Source: Microbacterium mangrovi (GTDB lineage Bacteria; Actinomycetota; Actinomycetes; Actinomycetales; Microbacteriaceae). Taken from it: 64,000 bases of DNA. The stretch covers positions 62,001-126,000 of the forward strand of contig NZ_JTDK01000002.1 in assembly GCF_000802305.1 (NCBI RefSeq), read 5' to 3'. Shown here one piece after another: positions 1-8,324 of the stretch. How positions within the stretch are numbered: the first letter of the stretch is position 1; every line of letters begins with the position of its first letter. A program made the position numbers and the translations under genes. The notes under the pieces are model-generated. The model did not search any database. It saw only the letters and a program-made list of their open reading frames with translations, and was not told the origin of the DNA.

Positions 1-1036
1 CCTTGAGCATGTACGAGAGCACCACGGGGTCCAGTGAGATGACGCCGTCGAGGTGGCCGCCGGTGGTGTTGAACCAGAGCGCGTCGAACGCGCTCGCGGT
101 GGTGGTGAAGTTGGGGGTCCGCGTGAAGTTGCCGAAGCCCATGAACGTGTCGGAGTCGTAGAGCGCCTGGGTCTCCCACGGCGGACTGATCACCTGGACG
201 TTTCGGGGGAAGCTGAACGTGCTGGTCTGCTTCTCGAGCTTGAAGTGCCCATTGTTGATCGTGATGATCGCCGTCGCGGCGGGCAGGCCGCCCTGAGCGC
301 GCGACTCCGCCAGGTTCTGGAAGATCAGCATGTAGGTGCGGTTGCCGTGCGCACCGGCGATGTCCAGCAAGGTCGGCAGGTACTGCTCGACCGTGTCGAG
401 CGCGGGACCGGCCTGGTCGACGACCGTCACGAGGGACTTGATCGCGTTGTTGACGACCGGGAGGATCTTCGTCTGGTCGACGCCCGCCAAGGTCGTCTTC
501 GCGTCCGCGAACGCCGCTTTGATGCGGGGCAGGGAGTCACTCGCCGAGACCACCGGTTCGAGGTTGATCCCGCCGCCGCTGACCGAGTGCTTGTCGATCT
601 TCAGCGCACCGAGCAGCTTCACCCCGGCGGGCAGCGCCCCCTCGACGAGGATGTTGGTGGCTTCGGTCGCGCGACGCACCGCGTCGACGTTCTCGCCGAC
701 CACGGGGATGTTCACCGCGAGATCCCACAGCGGCCCCCGCACCGTGGACGCGGCATCCTGCGTCTTTGCGGCGATCTGATCGCCCGCTTTCGCGATCTGG
801 CCCGAGTCGCCGTTCTTCACGTAGTGCATGATCGACGACATCTGCGTCTTCGCCGAGGTGAGATCCTGCTCGACCGAGACGGCCTGCATCGCGAAGATGC
901 CCACCAGCACCGCGGGGATGCCGAGGATCACCAGGGGGACGCCGACCGCCCACGGCCATCGACGACCGCGCGGGCGCGCGGCGTGACGACCGCCACGATC
1001 CGCCCGATAGCGGCCGGGATGAGGGCTTTTGGACAC
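1..1036 (-). CDS. DUF4012 family membrane-anchored protein (partial, C-terminus outside window)
   Basis: About 345 codons are visible and the C-terminal part lies beyond the left edge. An N-terminal basic stretch (residues 1-33) is followed by one hydrophobic segment (about 34-55, WAVGVPLVILGIPAVLVGIF), suggesting a signal anchor with the rest outside the cell. The downstream part contains NRTYMLIFQNLAESRAQGG and SPPWETQALYDSDTFMGFGN, which match my recollection of DUF4012 proteins, often found beside exopolysaccharide genes. The start is the GTG at 1036 because a TAAGGT box lies 6 nt upstream, the leaderless pattern seen repeatedly in this window. It is transcribed in the same direction as the GT2 gene at 1180-2643 but separated by 143 bp that hold no gene. 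Biochemical function is unknown; a role in surface polymer assembly is inferred from context only. Confidence 0.75.
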   Translation of the reverse strand, partial: MSKSPHPGRYRADRGGRHAARPRGRRWPWAVGVPLVILGIPAVLVGIFAMQAVSVEQDLTSAKTQMSSIMHYVKNGDSGQIAKAGDQIAAKTQDAASTVRGPLWDLAVNIPVVGENVDAVRRATEATNILVEGALPAGVKLLGALKIDKHSVSGGGINLEPVVSASDSLPRIKAAFADAKTTLAGVDQTKILPVVNNAIKSLVTVVDQAGPALDTVEQYLPTLLDIAGAHGNRTYMLIFQNLAESRAQGGLPAATAIITINNGHFKLEKQTSTFSFPRNVQVISPPWETQALYDSDTFMGFGNFTRTPNFTTTASAFDALWFNTTGGHLDGVISLDPVVLSYMLK

Positions 1037-1042
1037 TGAATG

Positions 1043-1048
1043 ACCTTA
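1043..1048 (-). promoter_or_regulatory. -10 box TAAGGT, leaderless start of the DUF4012 gene
   Basis: TAAGGT on the minus strand ends 6 nt before the GTG at 1036, so the transcript should begin at or next to the start codon. I see no convincing -35. Confidence 0.45.
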
Positions 1049-1179
1049 CCGGTTCACGACTGTGACACCGCCCTGAGGGGCCCCCGACACAGCCGAGAAG
1101 CAGCCGCGATGATGCTTATACACCGGATTCGGGGCGGTAGCGCGGACGCAGCCTGACCGGACGGATGCGCGCGATCGCC

Positions 1180-2643
1180 TCAGGCGCGGCCGCGCGCCTT
1201 CTTCACGATCCGCGCGACGCGCCGGCGCCAGAGCCGCAGGCGCCACTGCGCGCGCGGCCCGAACGAGCCGAACGGGCCGGGCACGGGCTTCCAGACGCGC
1301 ACCTCGTCGGCACGGGACGGCAGTGTTCCCGGGGTCCAGCCGACGACCACGCGGCGATGCCGGTCCCACTGCTGGGCCGGGCGATCCTCCCAGCGGCGGG
1401 GCACCTCGGTGCGCGCCACCCCGTCGACGACCACGCGGGCATCCTTCGGGATCGTGCCGTGCCAGCGCTCGAGCACCTTCTGGCCGAAGTGATCCGGCGC
1501 GGTGCGCTCCCCCGTGATGTCGAGCGGCTTCCAGTCCGGGCCGACGACGGTGACCTCGGCTCCGGCGGCGATCGGCAGGTCGACCCCGTGTCCGCGGTCG
1601 CGGTAGGCCCCCACCCAGGCCGGGATGCTGCGCCCCGACAGCAGCTGCAGCAGCAGCCGCGCCTCGAGAGACAGGGCAGACGCGTCGTACCGGAACAGCA
1701 CGTCCTCGTCCACGAAATGCGCGCAGTCGGCGAGCGCGGCGAGCATCAGGGCTCCGTCGGCATCCGACAGCGGCGGCACCTCGCTCTCGGCTGCGGTCGC
1801 CGCCGGAAGCAGCCACTGGCACTCGTAGAGGAACATCGACTGCAGCCACGCCGGCACCGGCCCCATCGCCGCGGCGCGCTGCATCAGCGGGAGGTAGGCG
1901 TCGTGGAACCGGCCGATGCTGCCCACCGGATCCAGGCGCGACAGGTCGACGGCGGAGTCGGCCGTCGCCCGCCGACGGTAGATGTAAGTGGCGTCGGCGA
2001 CGAGACCGAGCACGGGCTCCGCGCCCGAGCGCAGCAGGTGGTCCGCGACGAACATGGCGTCCTCGGAGGCGTGCAGGCCGAGCGGGAACCGCACGCCGGT
2101 GCGCTCCAGGTCGGCCCGGCGGAAGAACGACGACGCGGCGTTCATCTGGAAGAAGTCGGGGTACTCGGTCATCGACACACGGCGGTCGCCGGCCGCGAAG
2201 CGGAACTGCAGCGCGTGGACGTCCTGGATGGATCCGTCGGCGTCGTACAGCCGCAGCAGCCGCGCGGCCACGAGGCTCACCCGCTCCCCGTCGCGGCGGA
2301 TGAACCGGGCGACGTTGCGGAAGTAGCGGGCGTCGAGGATGTCGTCGGAGTCCGGGAAGGTCACCCAGTCGCCGGTCGCTTCGGACAGCCCCCGGTTGCG
2401 GGCCGCGCTCACCCCTGCGTTCTGCTGCCGGATGACCCGCCCGGATGCCCCGGAGCCGGCCAGCCACTCCTCGGCGAGGTCGCCGGAGCGGTCGGGCGAG
2501 CCGTCGTCGATGAAGAGGTAGTCGATCTCGTAGTCCCCCGGCTCCTGCGCCGACAGGCTCTGCAGCAGCTCCGGGAGATACCGTTCCACGCCGTACATCG
2601 GGATGATCGCGCTGATGCGCACGCCGGATCTCGCTCCACCCAT
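1180..2643 (-). CDS. GT2 family glycosyltransferase
   Basis: 487 aa. The first ~230 residues form a GT-A fold: ISAIIPMYG strand, IDDGSPDRSGD nucleotide-binding motif, GVSAARNRGL, and FPDSDDILD in the DXD position. The remaining ~250 residues are a family-specific C-terminal extension. The whole chain is clearly paralogous to the first ~500 residues of the GT2-phosphotransferase fusion at 8325-10940 (shared blocks such as GVSAARN, FFRR and YLPL..RAA). It probably transfers a sugar or polyol unit during synthesis of the surface polymer; donor and acceptor cannot be read from sequence. The start is ATG 2643, with TAGCAT 8 nt upstream. A GTG at 2622 with GGAG upstream is an alternative that would leave MRISAIIPMYG. 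Confidence 0.88.
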   Translation of the reverse strand: MGGARSGVRISAIIPMYGVERYLPELLQSLSAQEPGDYEIDYLFIDDGSPDRSGDLAEEWLAGSGASGRVIRQQNAGVSAARNRGLSEATGDWVTFPDSDDILDARYFRNVARFIRRDGERVSLVAARLLRLYDADGSIQDVHALQFRFAAGDRRVSMTEYPDFFQMNAASSFFRRADLERTGVRFPLGLHASEDAMFVADHLLRSGAEPVLGLVADATYIYRRRATADSAVDLSRLDPVGSIGRFHDAYLPLMQRAAAMGPVPAWLQSMFLYECQWLLPAATAAESEVPPLSDADGALMLAALADCAHFVDEDVLFRYDASALSLEARLLLQLLSGRSIPAWVGAYRDRGHGVDLPIAAGAEVTVVGPDWKPLDITGERTAPDHFGQKVLERWHGTIPKDARVVVDGVARTEVPRRWEDRPAQQWDRHRRVVVGWTPGTLPSRADEVRVWKPVPGPFGSFGPRAQWRLRLWRRRVARIVKKARGRA

Positions 2644-2651
2644 GGTCCGCA

Positions 2652-2657
2652 ATGCTA
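2652..2657 (-). promoter_or_regulatory. -10 box TAGCAT of the GT2 gene
   Basis: TAGCAT ends 8 nt before ATG 2643. It is divergent from the TAGACT box at 2733, so the roughly 100 bp between the two starts form a bidirectional promoter region. Confidence 0.4.
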
Positions 2658-2732
2658 TTGGGCGTTTCTGGGCCGCACCCGAACCGCCGCGCGTCCCTCG
2701 CCCGCTCCCCGGGCGCGTTCAGGCCGGTCCAA

Positions 2733-2738
2733 TAGACT
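2733..2738 (+). promoter_or_regulatory. -10 box TAGACT of the tandem phosphotransferase gene
   Basis: TAGACT lies 8 nt before ATG 2747 with no Shine-Dalgarno between, consistent with leaderless transcription. Confidence 0.45.
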
Positions 2739-2746
2739 CGTCCGTC

Positions 2747-5125
2747 ATGCCCAGCCCCCGCAGCATCCTTCGCCGCGTCAGCTTCCTCCACCAGCTGCGC
2801 TTCGCCCCGTACGCGGTGACCTACGGCATCCTGACCCGCCTCGTGCGCGTCAAGCCCGCGCGGACGCTCTTCCTCTCGGATTCGCGCGCGGACTACAGCG
2901 GCAACATCGAGTTCCTCCGTGACGAGATCCGACGGCAGGACCCGGATGCCGAGATCATCGGGCTGTTCAAGCGGAGCATGGCGCACCGGCGCCGGGTGCG
3001 CGACATCTTCCGGCTGCCGTGGCTGGCGGCGACCGCGCAGACCATCGTCGTGGACGACTACTACCCGCTGATCTACTCGTGGAAGATCCGGTCCGAATCC
3101 CGCCTGCTGCAGGTGTGGCACGCGGCGGGGGCCTTCAAGCGGGTCGGCTGGAGCCGCGACGGGCTGCCGGGCGGCCCCGCCAAGGGCTCCCTGGCGCACA
3201 AGAACTACACCGACGCGACGGTGTCCTCCAGCGCGGTCCGCGCGAATTACGCCGAGGCGTATGGGATCGACATCGCCAAGGTCAAGCCGCTGGGCGTGCC
3301 GCGCACCGACGTCTTCTTCGACGCGGACTTCGTGGCGAACGCGAATCGCGAGGTGCGCGAGCGCTATGGAATCTCGGAGTCGACCAAGATCGCGCTCTAC
3401 GCCCCGACCTTCCGGGGCCCCGGCCACCTCACCGCCGTGTTCGACTACGACTGCGTGGACTGGGATGCCCTCACCCGCGACCTCGGGGACGACTGGGTGG
3501 TCATGGTCAAGATGCATCCGTTCGTCAAGCCGCTCATCGTCGCCCGGCCCGACGTCACGAGCATCATCGACGTCACCGCCGACCGCGAGATCACCCAGCT
3601 GTTGATGGCGGCCGACGTGCTCATCGCCGACTATTCGTCGACGATCTTCGAGTTCGCGCTCCTCAAGCGCCCGATCGTGTTCTTCTGCCCGGACCTCGAG
3701 CAGTACACGGCGGAGCGCGACTTCTACTACCCGTTCGAGGAGTACGTCACCGGCCCGCTGGTGAAGGATCCGGCCGGGCTTCCGGATGCGATCCGCTCCG
3801 CGCGGTACACCGGGGCGGAGGAGGCGTTCCGGGAGCGGTTCCTCGGTGCCTGCGACGGGCACTCCAGCGAGCGAATCGTGCGCGAGCTCATCCTGACCCC
3901 GCGCGAGACGGCGCGCCCCGAGGCGGCCGCGCCCGGCGGCGGCAACATCGCCCCCACCCGTGCGAGCGGCGCGATGGGGCTGCGTCTGCTGGTGGCCGGA
4001 GCCGCCCGCATCGGCCTCAACCTCGCCTATCTGCCGCTGCGGGTGCTGCCGCGGCGGCGCAAGGTCGTCATGATCAGCCGCGAGCACGAGACGGTGCCGG
4101 AGGACTTCGTCGACCTGGAGGCCGCGATCCGTCGCGCCGACCCGTCGGTGAAGGTCGTCACCCTGGTGCGGATGGTGCCGCCCGGGTACCTCGCCAAGCT
4201 CGGCTACGCCGTGCACATGCTCGAGCAGCTCTACCACGTCGCGACCTCGCGCGTGCTGGTCATCGACACCTACGCGATGGTCGCGAGCCTGCTGCGGCAC
4301 GGCCCCGGGCTCACCGTCATCCAGATCTGGCACGCGCTGGGCGCGTTCAAGAAGTTCGGCCTCAGCATCCTCGACCACCCGGAGGGCCGCGACGCGCGCC
4401 TCGCCGCGGCCATGCGGATGCACCGGGGTTATGACATGGTGCTCGCCAGCGGCGAAGCATGCCGTGCGCCGTATGCGGAGGCGTTCGGAGTGCCGGCGTC
4501 ACGGATCGAGATCGCCCCGCTGCCGCGCGTGGACCGGCTCGTCGACCCGGAGCGGGTCGCGGCCACGCGCACGGCGATCTTCGACGTGCACCCGCACCTG
4601 CGCGGCAAGCGCATCGCCGTGTTCGCCCCGACGTTCCGCCTCGACGGCTCGGTCGCGGTCGACGCGGTCGAGCTCGCAGCGGCGATGAGGGATGCCGGCA
4701 TCCACCTCGTCGTCAAGCTGCATCCCCTGATGCCGCGGGATTTCGGTCCGGACGTCGACACCGCGGCGGGCTTCTCGACGCAGGAGCTGCTGCAGGTGGC
4801 CGACCTGTTCGTCACCGACTACTCGTCGGTGCTCTACGAGGCCGCGGCCCTCGGCATCCCCACCTACTTCCTCGCCCCCGACCTCGACGAGTACATCGCG
4901 TCGCGCGACTTCTACCTCGACTACCGGCACGATCTGCCCGGCCCGATCGTGCGCGACAGCGCGCAGCTGATCGCGGCGATCGCCGCCGACGAGGCGTCGG
5001 CCGAGACCGCCAAGGCGTTCGCCGACCGCTGGGTGCAGATCCCCGAAGGACGGGCGGGGTCCGCGTGTGCGGATGCCGTCGCTCAGCGTGTTGTCTCGGC
5101 GGCGAGCTCTTCGCGCAAGGCCTGA
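2747..5125 (+). CDS. Tandem CDP-glycerol/CDP-ribitol polyol-phosphotransferase (two TagB/TagF-like domains)
   Basis: 792 aa with two full copies of the CDP-glycerol glycerophosphotransferase (TagB/TagF) domain. Copy 1 spans about 40-400, with WHAAGAFKRVG near 124-134 and IADYSSTIFE near 295. Copy 2 spans about 425-790, with IWHALGAFKKFG near 527-538 and VTDYSSVLYE near 691. In the family, the His of the HxxGxxK motif and the D-Y-S-S motif belong to the catalytic/CDP-binding site, and both copies keep them. The enzyme should transfer glycerol- or ribitol-phosphate from its CDP donor to a membrane-linked acceptor. The Bcs1-like gene at 6910 suggests ribitol. The start at ATG 2747 is preferred because in-frame codons further upstream encode low-complexity sequence. 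The last 43 bp overlap the convergent gene ending at 5083. Confidence 0.88.
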   Translation: MPSPRSILRRVSFLHQLRFAPYAVTYGILTRLVRVKPARTLFLSDSRADYSGNIEFLRDEIRRQDPDAEIIGLFKRSMAHRRRVRDIFRLPWLAATAQTIVVDDYYPLIYSWKIRSESRLLQVWHAAGAFKRVGWSRDGLPGGPAKGSLAHKNYTDATVSSSAVRANYAEAYGIDIAKVKPLGVPRTDVFFDADFVANANREVRERYGISESTKIALYAPTFRGPGHLTAVFDYDCVDWDALTRDLGDDWVVMVKMHPFVKPLIVARPDVTSIIDVTADREITQLLMAADVLIADYSSTIFEFALLKRPIVFFCPDLEQYTAERDFYYPFEEYVTGPLVKDPAGLPDAIRSARYTGAEEAFRERFLGACDGHSSERIVRELILTPRETARPEAAAPGGGNIAPTRASGAMGLRLLVAGAARIGLNLAYLPLRVLPRRRKVVMISREHETVPEDFVDLEAAIRRADPSVKVVTLVRMVPPGYLAKLGYAVHMLEQLYHVATSRVLVIDTYAMVASLLRHGPGLTVIQIWHALGAFKKFGLSILDHPEGRDARLAAAMRMHRGYDMVLASGEACRAPYAEAFGVPASRIEIAPLPRVDRLVDPERVAATRTAIFDVHPHLRGKRIAVFAPTFRLDGSVAVDAVELAAAMRDAGIHLVVKLHPLMPRDFGPDVDTAAGFSTQELLQVADLFVTDYSSVLYEAAALGIPTYFLAPDLDEYIASRDFYLDYRHDLPGPIVRDSAQLIAAIAADEASAETAKAFADRWVQIPEGRAGSACADAVAQRVVSAASSSRKA

Positions 5126-6771
5126 ACGAAGACCTCCGAGTACCCCTCCGCGGGGAAGTCGCCCAGGTAGTGGCGGCGCAGCCGCACGCGCTCCGCCCGG
5201 AGCGGATCGTCGCCGAGCATCGCGTCGAAGGCAGCGTGGAACGACGACCGGTCGGGGTCGACGACGTATGCCGCCTGTGAGACCGGGTACGCGGCGGTGA
5301 ACTCGGTGCGCGGCATGCCCGCCGACGCCATCGCGAACGGCTTCTCCGAATACAGGTAGTCCGAGACGATGCTCGACACGTCCGCGACCATCGCGTCGCT
5401 CGCGTTGAAGCAGTCCACCACCGTCATCTCGCTCTCCGCGACCGCGCCGAACAGGTGGGCGCGCCCGGTGCGGCGGGCGTCATCGGCGAGCAGGGCCCGG
5501 ATGCGGTCCGCCTGCGCCTGCAGGTCGGCGTTGCGGGAGGTGAACGCGTGCGGCCGGAACACGATCGTGCATCCGCGTTCCAGGAGATCCTCGACCATCG
5601 CGACGCCCGAGGGCAGCGAGCTGAGGTTCGAGTCGGTGAAGAAGCCCGCCCAGGTCGGGGCGTAGAGCACCGTGGGTGCGCCCGTGCGCGGCTGCGTGGG
5701 ACGTTCCACCTCTTCCACCTGCGGACGCCCCACGATCCGCACCAGCTCCCGCGGCATCTCGACGCCGTAGTGCGCGAACCGGTCCACCGCCGCCTGCCCG
5801 GCGACGAGATTGCGGTCGTAGGCGCGGAACTGCCGGGAGGCGCTGGCCGGCTTGTCGCTGTCGCCGTGGTTGAGCTGGATGGCCCGGAGTTCGTTGAACC
5901 GCAGATAGTGCGCGTTGCGCAGCGCAGTGTTCACGAACAGGACCGCGCGGACGCTGGGCAGGATGCTGCGCTCGATCTCCTCCGCGGTCACGCACAGCAG
6001 CACGGGGGCCGCGACGCGCGACGCCAGGGCGTCCAGCTGCTTGCGGCTGCGGACGATGATGACGAACGGGACGCCGAGCCGCTCCAGATACGGCACCCAC
6101 ATCGTCACCTGGTAGTGCCCCTCGGCGGGCGCGTCCCAGTGCACGTAGAAGACCGGCCCGAGCTCTCTCACCTTGGCGCGGGCACGCTTTCCCGAGGCGT
6201 CGCGCTGCATGGAGCGCCGCACGAGGCTCGCGATGTAGCCGCCGTCCACGACCAACACGATCGCGGCGACCACGACGGCGAGCCACACCAGGTCGAACGC
6301 CGCCGACGCCACCGCCACCACCGTCGCGATGCTGAGCAGGATGTGGAAGAAGCGGCTCGGACCGGCCAGCGGGCGCGGCACCGCGACGGGCAGGATGTTG
6401 GCCGACGGCGTCATGTCCAGGCTCGGCATCGAGCGCACCAGCGCCCCCTCGGTGGCCACGGCTCCGCCGACGAGCACCACGCCGACGATTCCCACGACCG
6501 ACCAGCCGTCGGTGAACATCGCGACCGCCGCCGCCAGGAGGATGAGGTGGGACGTGAGGAACCGCCCCGTCCAGTACGGCGGGTCCTCCCAGACCAGGGC
6601 GGCCAGCGTCGCGGCGACGATCACGATCGCCGCCGCCGTCATCGCCCAGGGCGCGTTCCAGAAGATCGCCATCGCGAGGAGCGCGAGCACGTCCACGATC
6701 ACGGAGGGCCAGCGCGTCTCGGTGAGGACCCGCGTCACCAGGGCGGCGATCCGGTCAGTCTGTCGTGTCAT
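5083..6771 (-). CDS. Membrane-attached CDP-glycerol phosphotransferase family protein
   Basis: 562 aa. Residues ~20-165 contain about five hydrophobic segments (for example VIVDVLALLAMAIFW and FFHILLSIATVVAVASAAF). A cytoplasmic polyol-phosphotransferase domain follows (about 200-560), with FYVHWDAPAEGHYQVTMWV near 210, QLNHGDSDKP near 300, VLYAPTWAGFF near 370 and ADVSSIVSDYLYSEKPF near 465. This matches TagF/glycerophosphotransferase-like proteins carrying an N-terminal membrane module. It probably acts on the same polymer as the neighbouring transferases. The start is ATG 6771, preceded by GAGG at 9 nt spacing. Its 3' end overlaps the convergent gene ending at 5125 by 43 bp. Confidence 0.82.
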   Translation of the reverse strand: MTRQTDRIAALVTRVLTETRWPSVIVDVLALLAMAIFWNAPWAMTAAAIVIVAATLAALVWEDPPYWTGRFLTSHLILLAAAVAMFTDGWSVVGIVGVVLVGGAVATEGALVRSMPSLDMTPSANILPVAVPRPLAGPSRFFHILLSIATVVAVASAAFDLVWLAVVVAAIVLVVDGGYIASLVRRSMQRDASGKRARAKVRELGPVFYVHWDAPAEGHYQVTMWVPYLERLGVPFVIIVRSRKQLDALASRVAAPVLLCVTAEEIERSILPSVRAVLFVNTALRNAHYLRFNELRAIQLNHGDSDKPASASRQFRAYDRNLVAGQAAVDRFAHYGVEMPRELVRIVGRPQVEEVERPTQPRTGAPTVLYAPTWAGFFTDSNLSSLPSGVAMVEDLLERGCTIVFRPHAFTSRNADLQAQADRIRALLADDARRTGRAHLFGAVAESEMTVVDCFNASDAMVADVSSIVSDYLYSEKPFAMASAGMPRTEFTAAYPVSQAAYVVDPDRSSFHAAFDAMLGDDPLRAERVRLRRHYLGDFPAEGYSEVFVQALREELAAETTR

Positions 6772-6909
6772 GAATCGAAACCTCGGCCGGGATGCGGGTG
6801 GGACTCCGACCCTACGCGGGGGTGCAGGACATCCGCAGGGTCGCGCTCCTAAACTAGTCGGGGCCCCTCGCGGCCGTCGCCTTTCCGCAATCCTTGAGGT
6901 ACTGATCAC

Positions 6910-8313
6910 GTGAGCACAGAAACCAAGACGGTCGCCGTCGTCCTCGCCGGAGGCATCGGAGTCCGCGTCGGACTCGGCATTCCGAAGCAGCTGATCCGCA
7001 TCGCCGGCAAGGCGATCGTCGAGCACACCCTCGAGGCGCTTGAGGCGAGTGCGGAGATCGACGAGATCATCATCATGATGAACGCCAGCGCGATCGGCGA
7101 ACTCGACCACTTCAAGGTCGACCCGCGGTTTCCCAAGCTCAGCCGCATCCTGCCGGGTGGCGCGACCCGCAACGACACCACCCAGCTCGCCATCGCCGCG
7201 CTCACCGGCGACGACACCAAGGTGCTGTTCCACGACGCCGTGCGGCCCTTCATCGACGATCGCATCATCCACGACTGCGTCGCCGCGCTCGACGAGTACG
7301 ACGCCGTGGACACGGCGATCCCGTCGGCCGACACGATCATCCAGGTGAGCGAAGACCGGCGCATCACCGACATCCCGGACCGCTCCCGGCTGCGCCGCGG
7401 CCAGACTCCGCAGGCGTTCCGGCTCTCCACGATCCGCCGGGCGTACGAGATCGCGAACCAGGACCCGGCGTTCAAGGCGACGGACGACTGCGGCGTCGTC
7501 TTCCAGTACCTCCCCGAGGTCCCGATCTTCGTCGTCGACGGCACCCCCGAGAACATGAAGGTCACCGAGCCGATCGACATCCACATCGCCGACAAGCTGT
7601 TCCAGCTGCAGTCGGCGAGCATCTCGTCCGACACCGTGACGACCCTGCCCGACCTGACCGGCAAAGGCATCGTGGTCTTCGGCGGGAGCTACGGAATCGG
7701 CGCGAGCATCGTCGAACAGGCCATCGCCGCCGGTGCGGAGGTGCGCGAGTTCAGCCGGTCCTCCACCGGCACCGACGTCACCAGCGCCAAGCAGGTGCGC
7801 AAGGCCCTCGCCAAGGCCAAGGAGAAGCTGGGCCGCATCGACGCGGTGATCGTCACGGCGGGTGTGCTGCGCATCGCGCCGCTGACCGAGACCAGCAAGC
7901 ACGATCTCAAGAACACCATTCAGACCAACCTCACGGCGCCGGCGCTCATCTGCCGTGAAGCGCACCCGTACCTCGAAGAGACCGGCGGGCAGGTGGTGCT
8001 GTTCACGTCGAGTTCTTACACCCGCGGCCGGGCGAACTACAGCACGTACTCCGCGACCAAGGCCGGCGTCGTCAACCTGACCCAGGCGCTTTCCGAAGAG
8101 TGGGCCGAGACCGGCGTGCACATCAACTGCATCAATCCTCAGCGCACGGCGACACCGATGCGCACCGCCGCCTTCGGCGACGAACCCGACGGCACGCTCC
8201 TCGACCCCGACGACGTGGCGCGGGTCACCATCCACCTCCTCGATTCCGACGTGACCGGCCAGATCGTCACCGTCGAAGTCGCCGTGATGGCCGCCCTCCG
8301 CGAGCGGGTCTGA
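6910..8313 (+). CDS. Bifunctional cytidylyltransferase / SDR reductase (Bcs1-like CDP-ribitol synthase)
   Basis: 467 aa, two enzymes in one chain. Residues 1-~235 are an IspD/TarI-type cytidylyltransferase: VVLAGGIGVRVGLGIPKQL at the N-terminus, FHDAVRPFI, and the RSRLRRGQTPQAF block. Residues ~250-467 are a short-chain dehydrogenase: GGSYGIGAS near 258 for NADP binding, and catalytic Tyr380 and Lys384 in YSATK. The same architecture is known from Haemophilus influenzae Bcs1, which reduces ribulose-5-phosphate to ribitol-5-phosphate and converts it to CDP-ribitol. An MEP-pathway IspD role is unlikely given the fused reductase and the surrounding polyol-phosphotransferases. GTG 6910 is preceded by GAGG at about 10 nt. 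It is followed after 11 bp by the GT2 fusion, so the two are probably co-transcribed. Confidence 0.87.
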   Translation: MSTETKTVAVVLAGGIGVRVGLGIPKQLIRIAGKAIVEHTLEALEASAEIDEIIIMMNASAIGELDHFKVDPRFPKLSRILPGGATRNDTTQLAIAALTGDDTKVLFHDAVRPFIDDRIIHDCVAALDEYDAVDTAIPSADTIIQVSEDRRITDIPDRSRLRRGQTPQAFRLSTIRRAYEIANQDPAFKATDDCGVVFQYLPEVPIFVVDGTPENMKVTEPIDIHIADKLFQLQSASISSDTVTTLPDLTGKGIVVFGGSYGIGASIVEQAIAAGAEVREFSRSSTGTDVTSAKQVRKALAKAKEKLGRIDAVIVTAGVLRIAPLTETSKHDLKNTIQTNLTAPALICREAHPYLEETGGQVVLFTSSSYTRGRANYSTYSATKAGVVNLTQALSEEWAETGVHINCINPQRTATPMRTAAFGDEPDGTLLDPDDVARVTIHLLDSDVTGQIVTVEVAVMAALRERV

Positions 8314-8324
8314 GGGGAAGACGC

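Noticed and set aside
1046..4423. 1125-codon open frame on the minus strand (and similar long frames such as 5083-8235 beyond 6771 and 24720-27974 beyond 26201)
   Set aside because: These are high-GC shadow frames running through clear genes. Their translations are Arg/Asp/His-rich without domains, and the real proteins begin at internal starts supported by motifs.
6910..8313. MEP-pathway ispD
   Set aside because: The cytidylyltransferase domain is fused to an SDR reductase and surrounded by polyol-phosphate polymer genes, which fits CDP-ribitol synthesis better.
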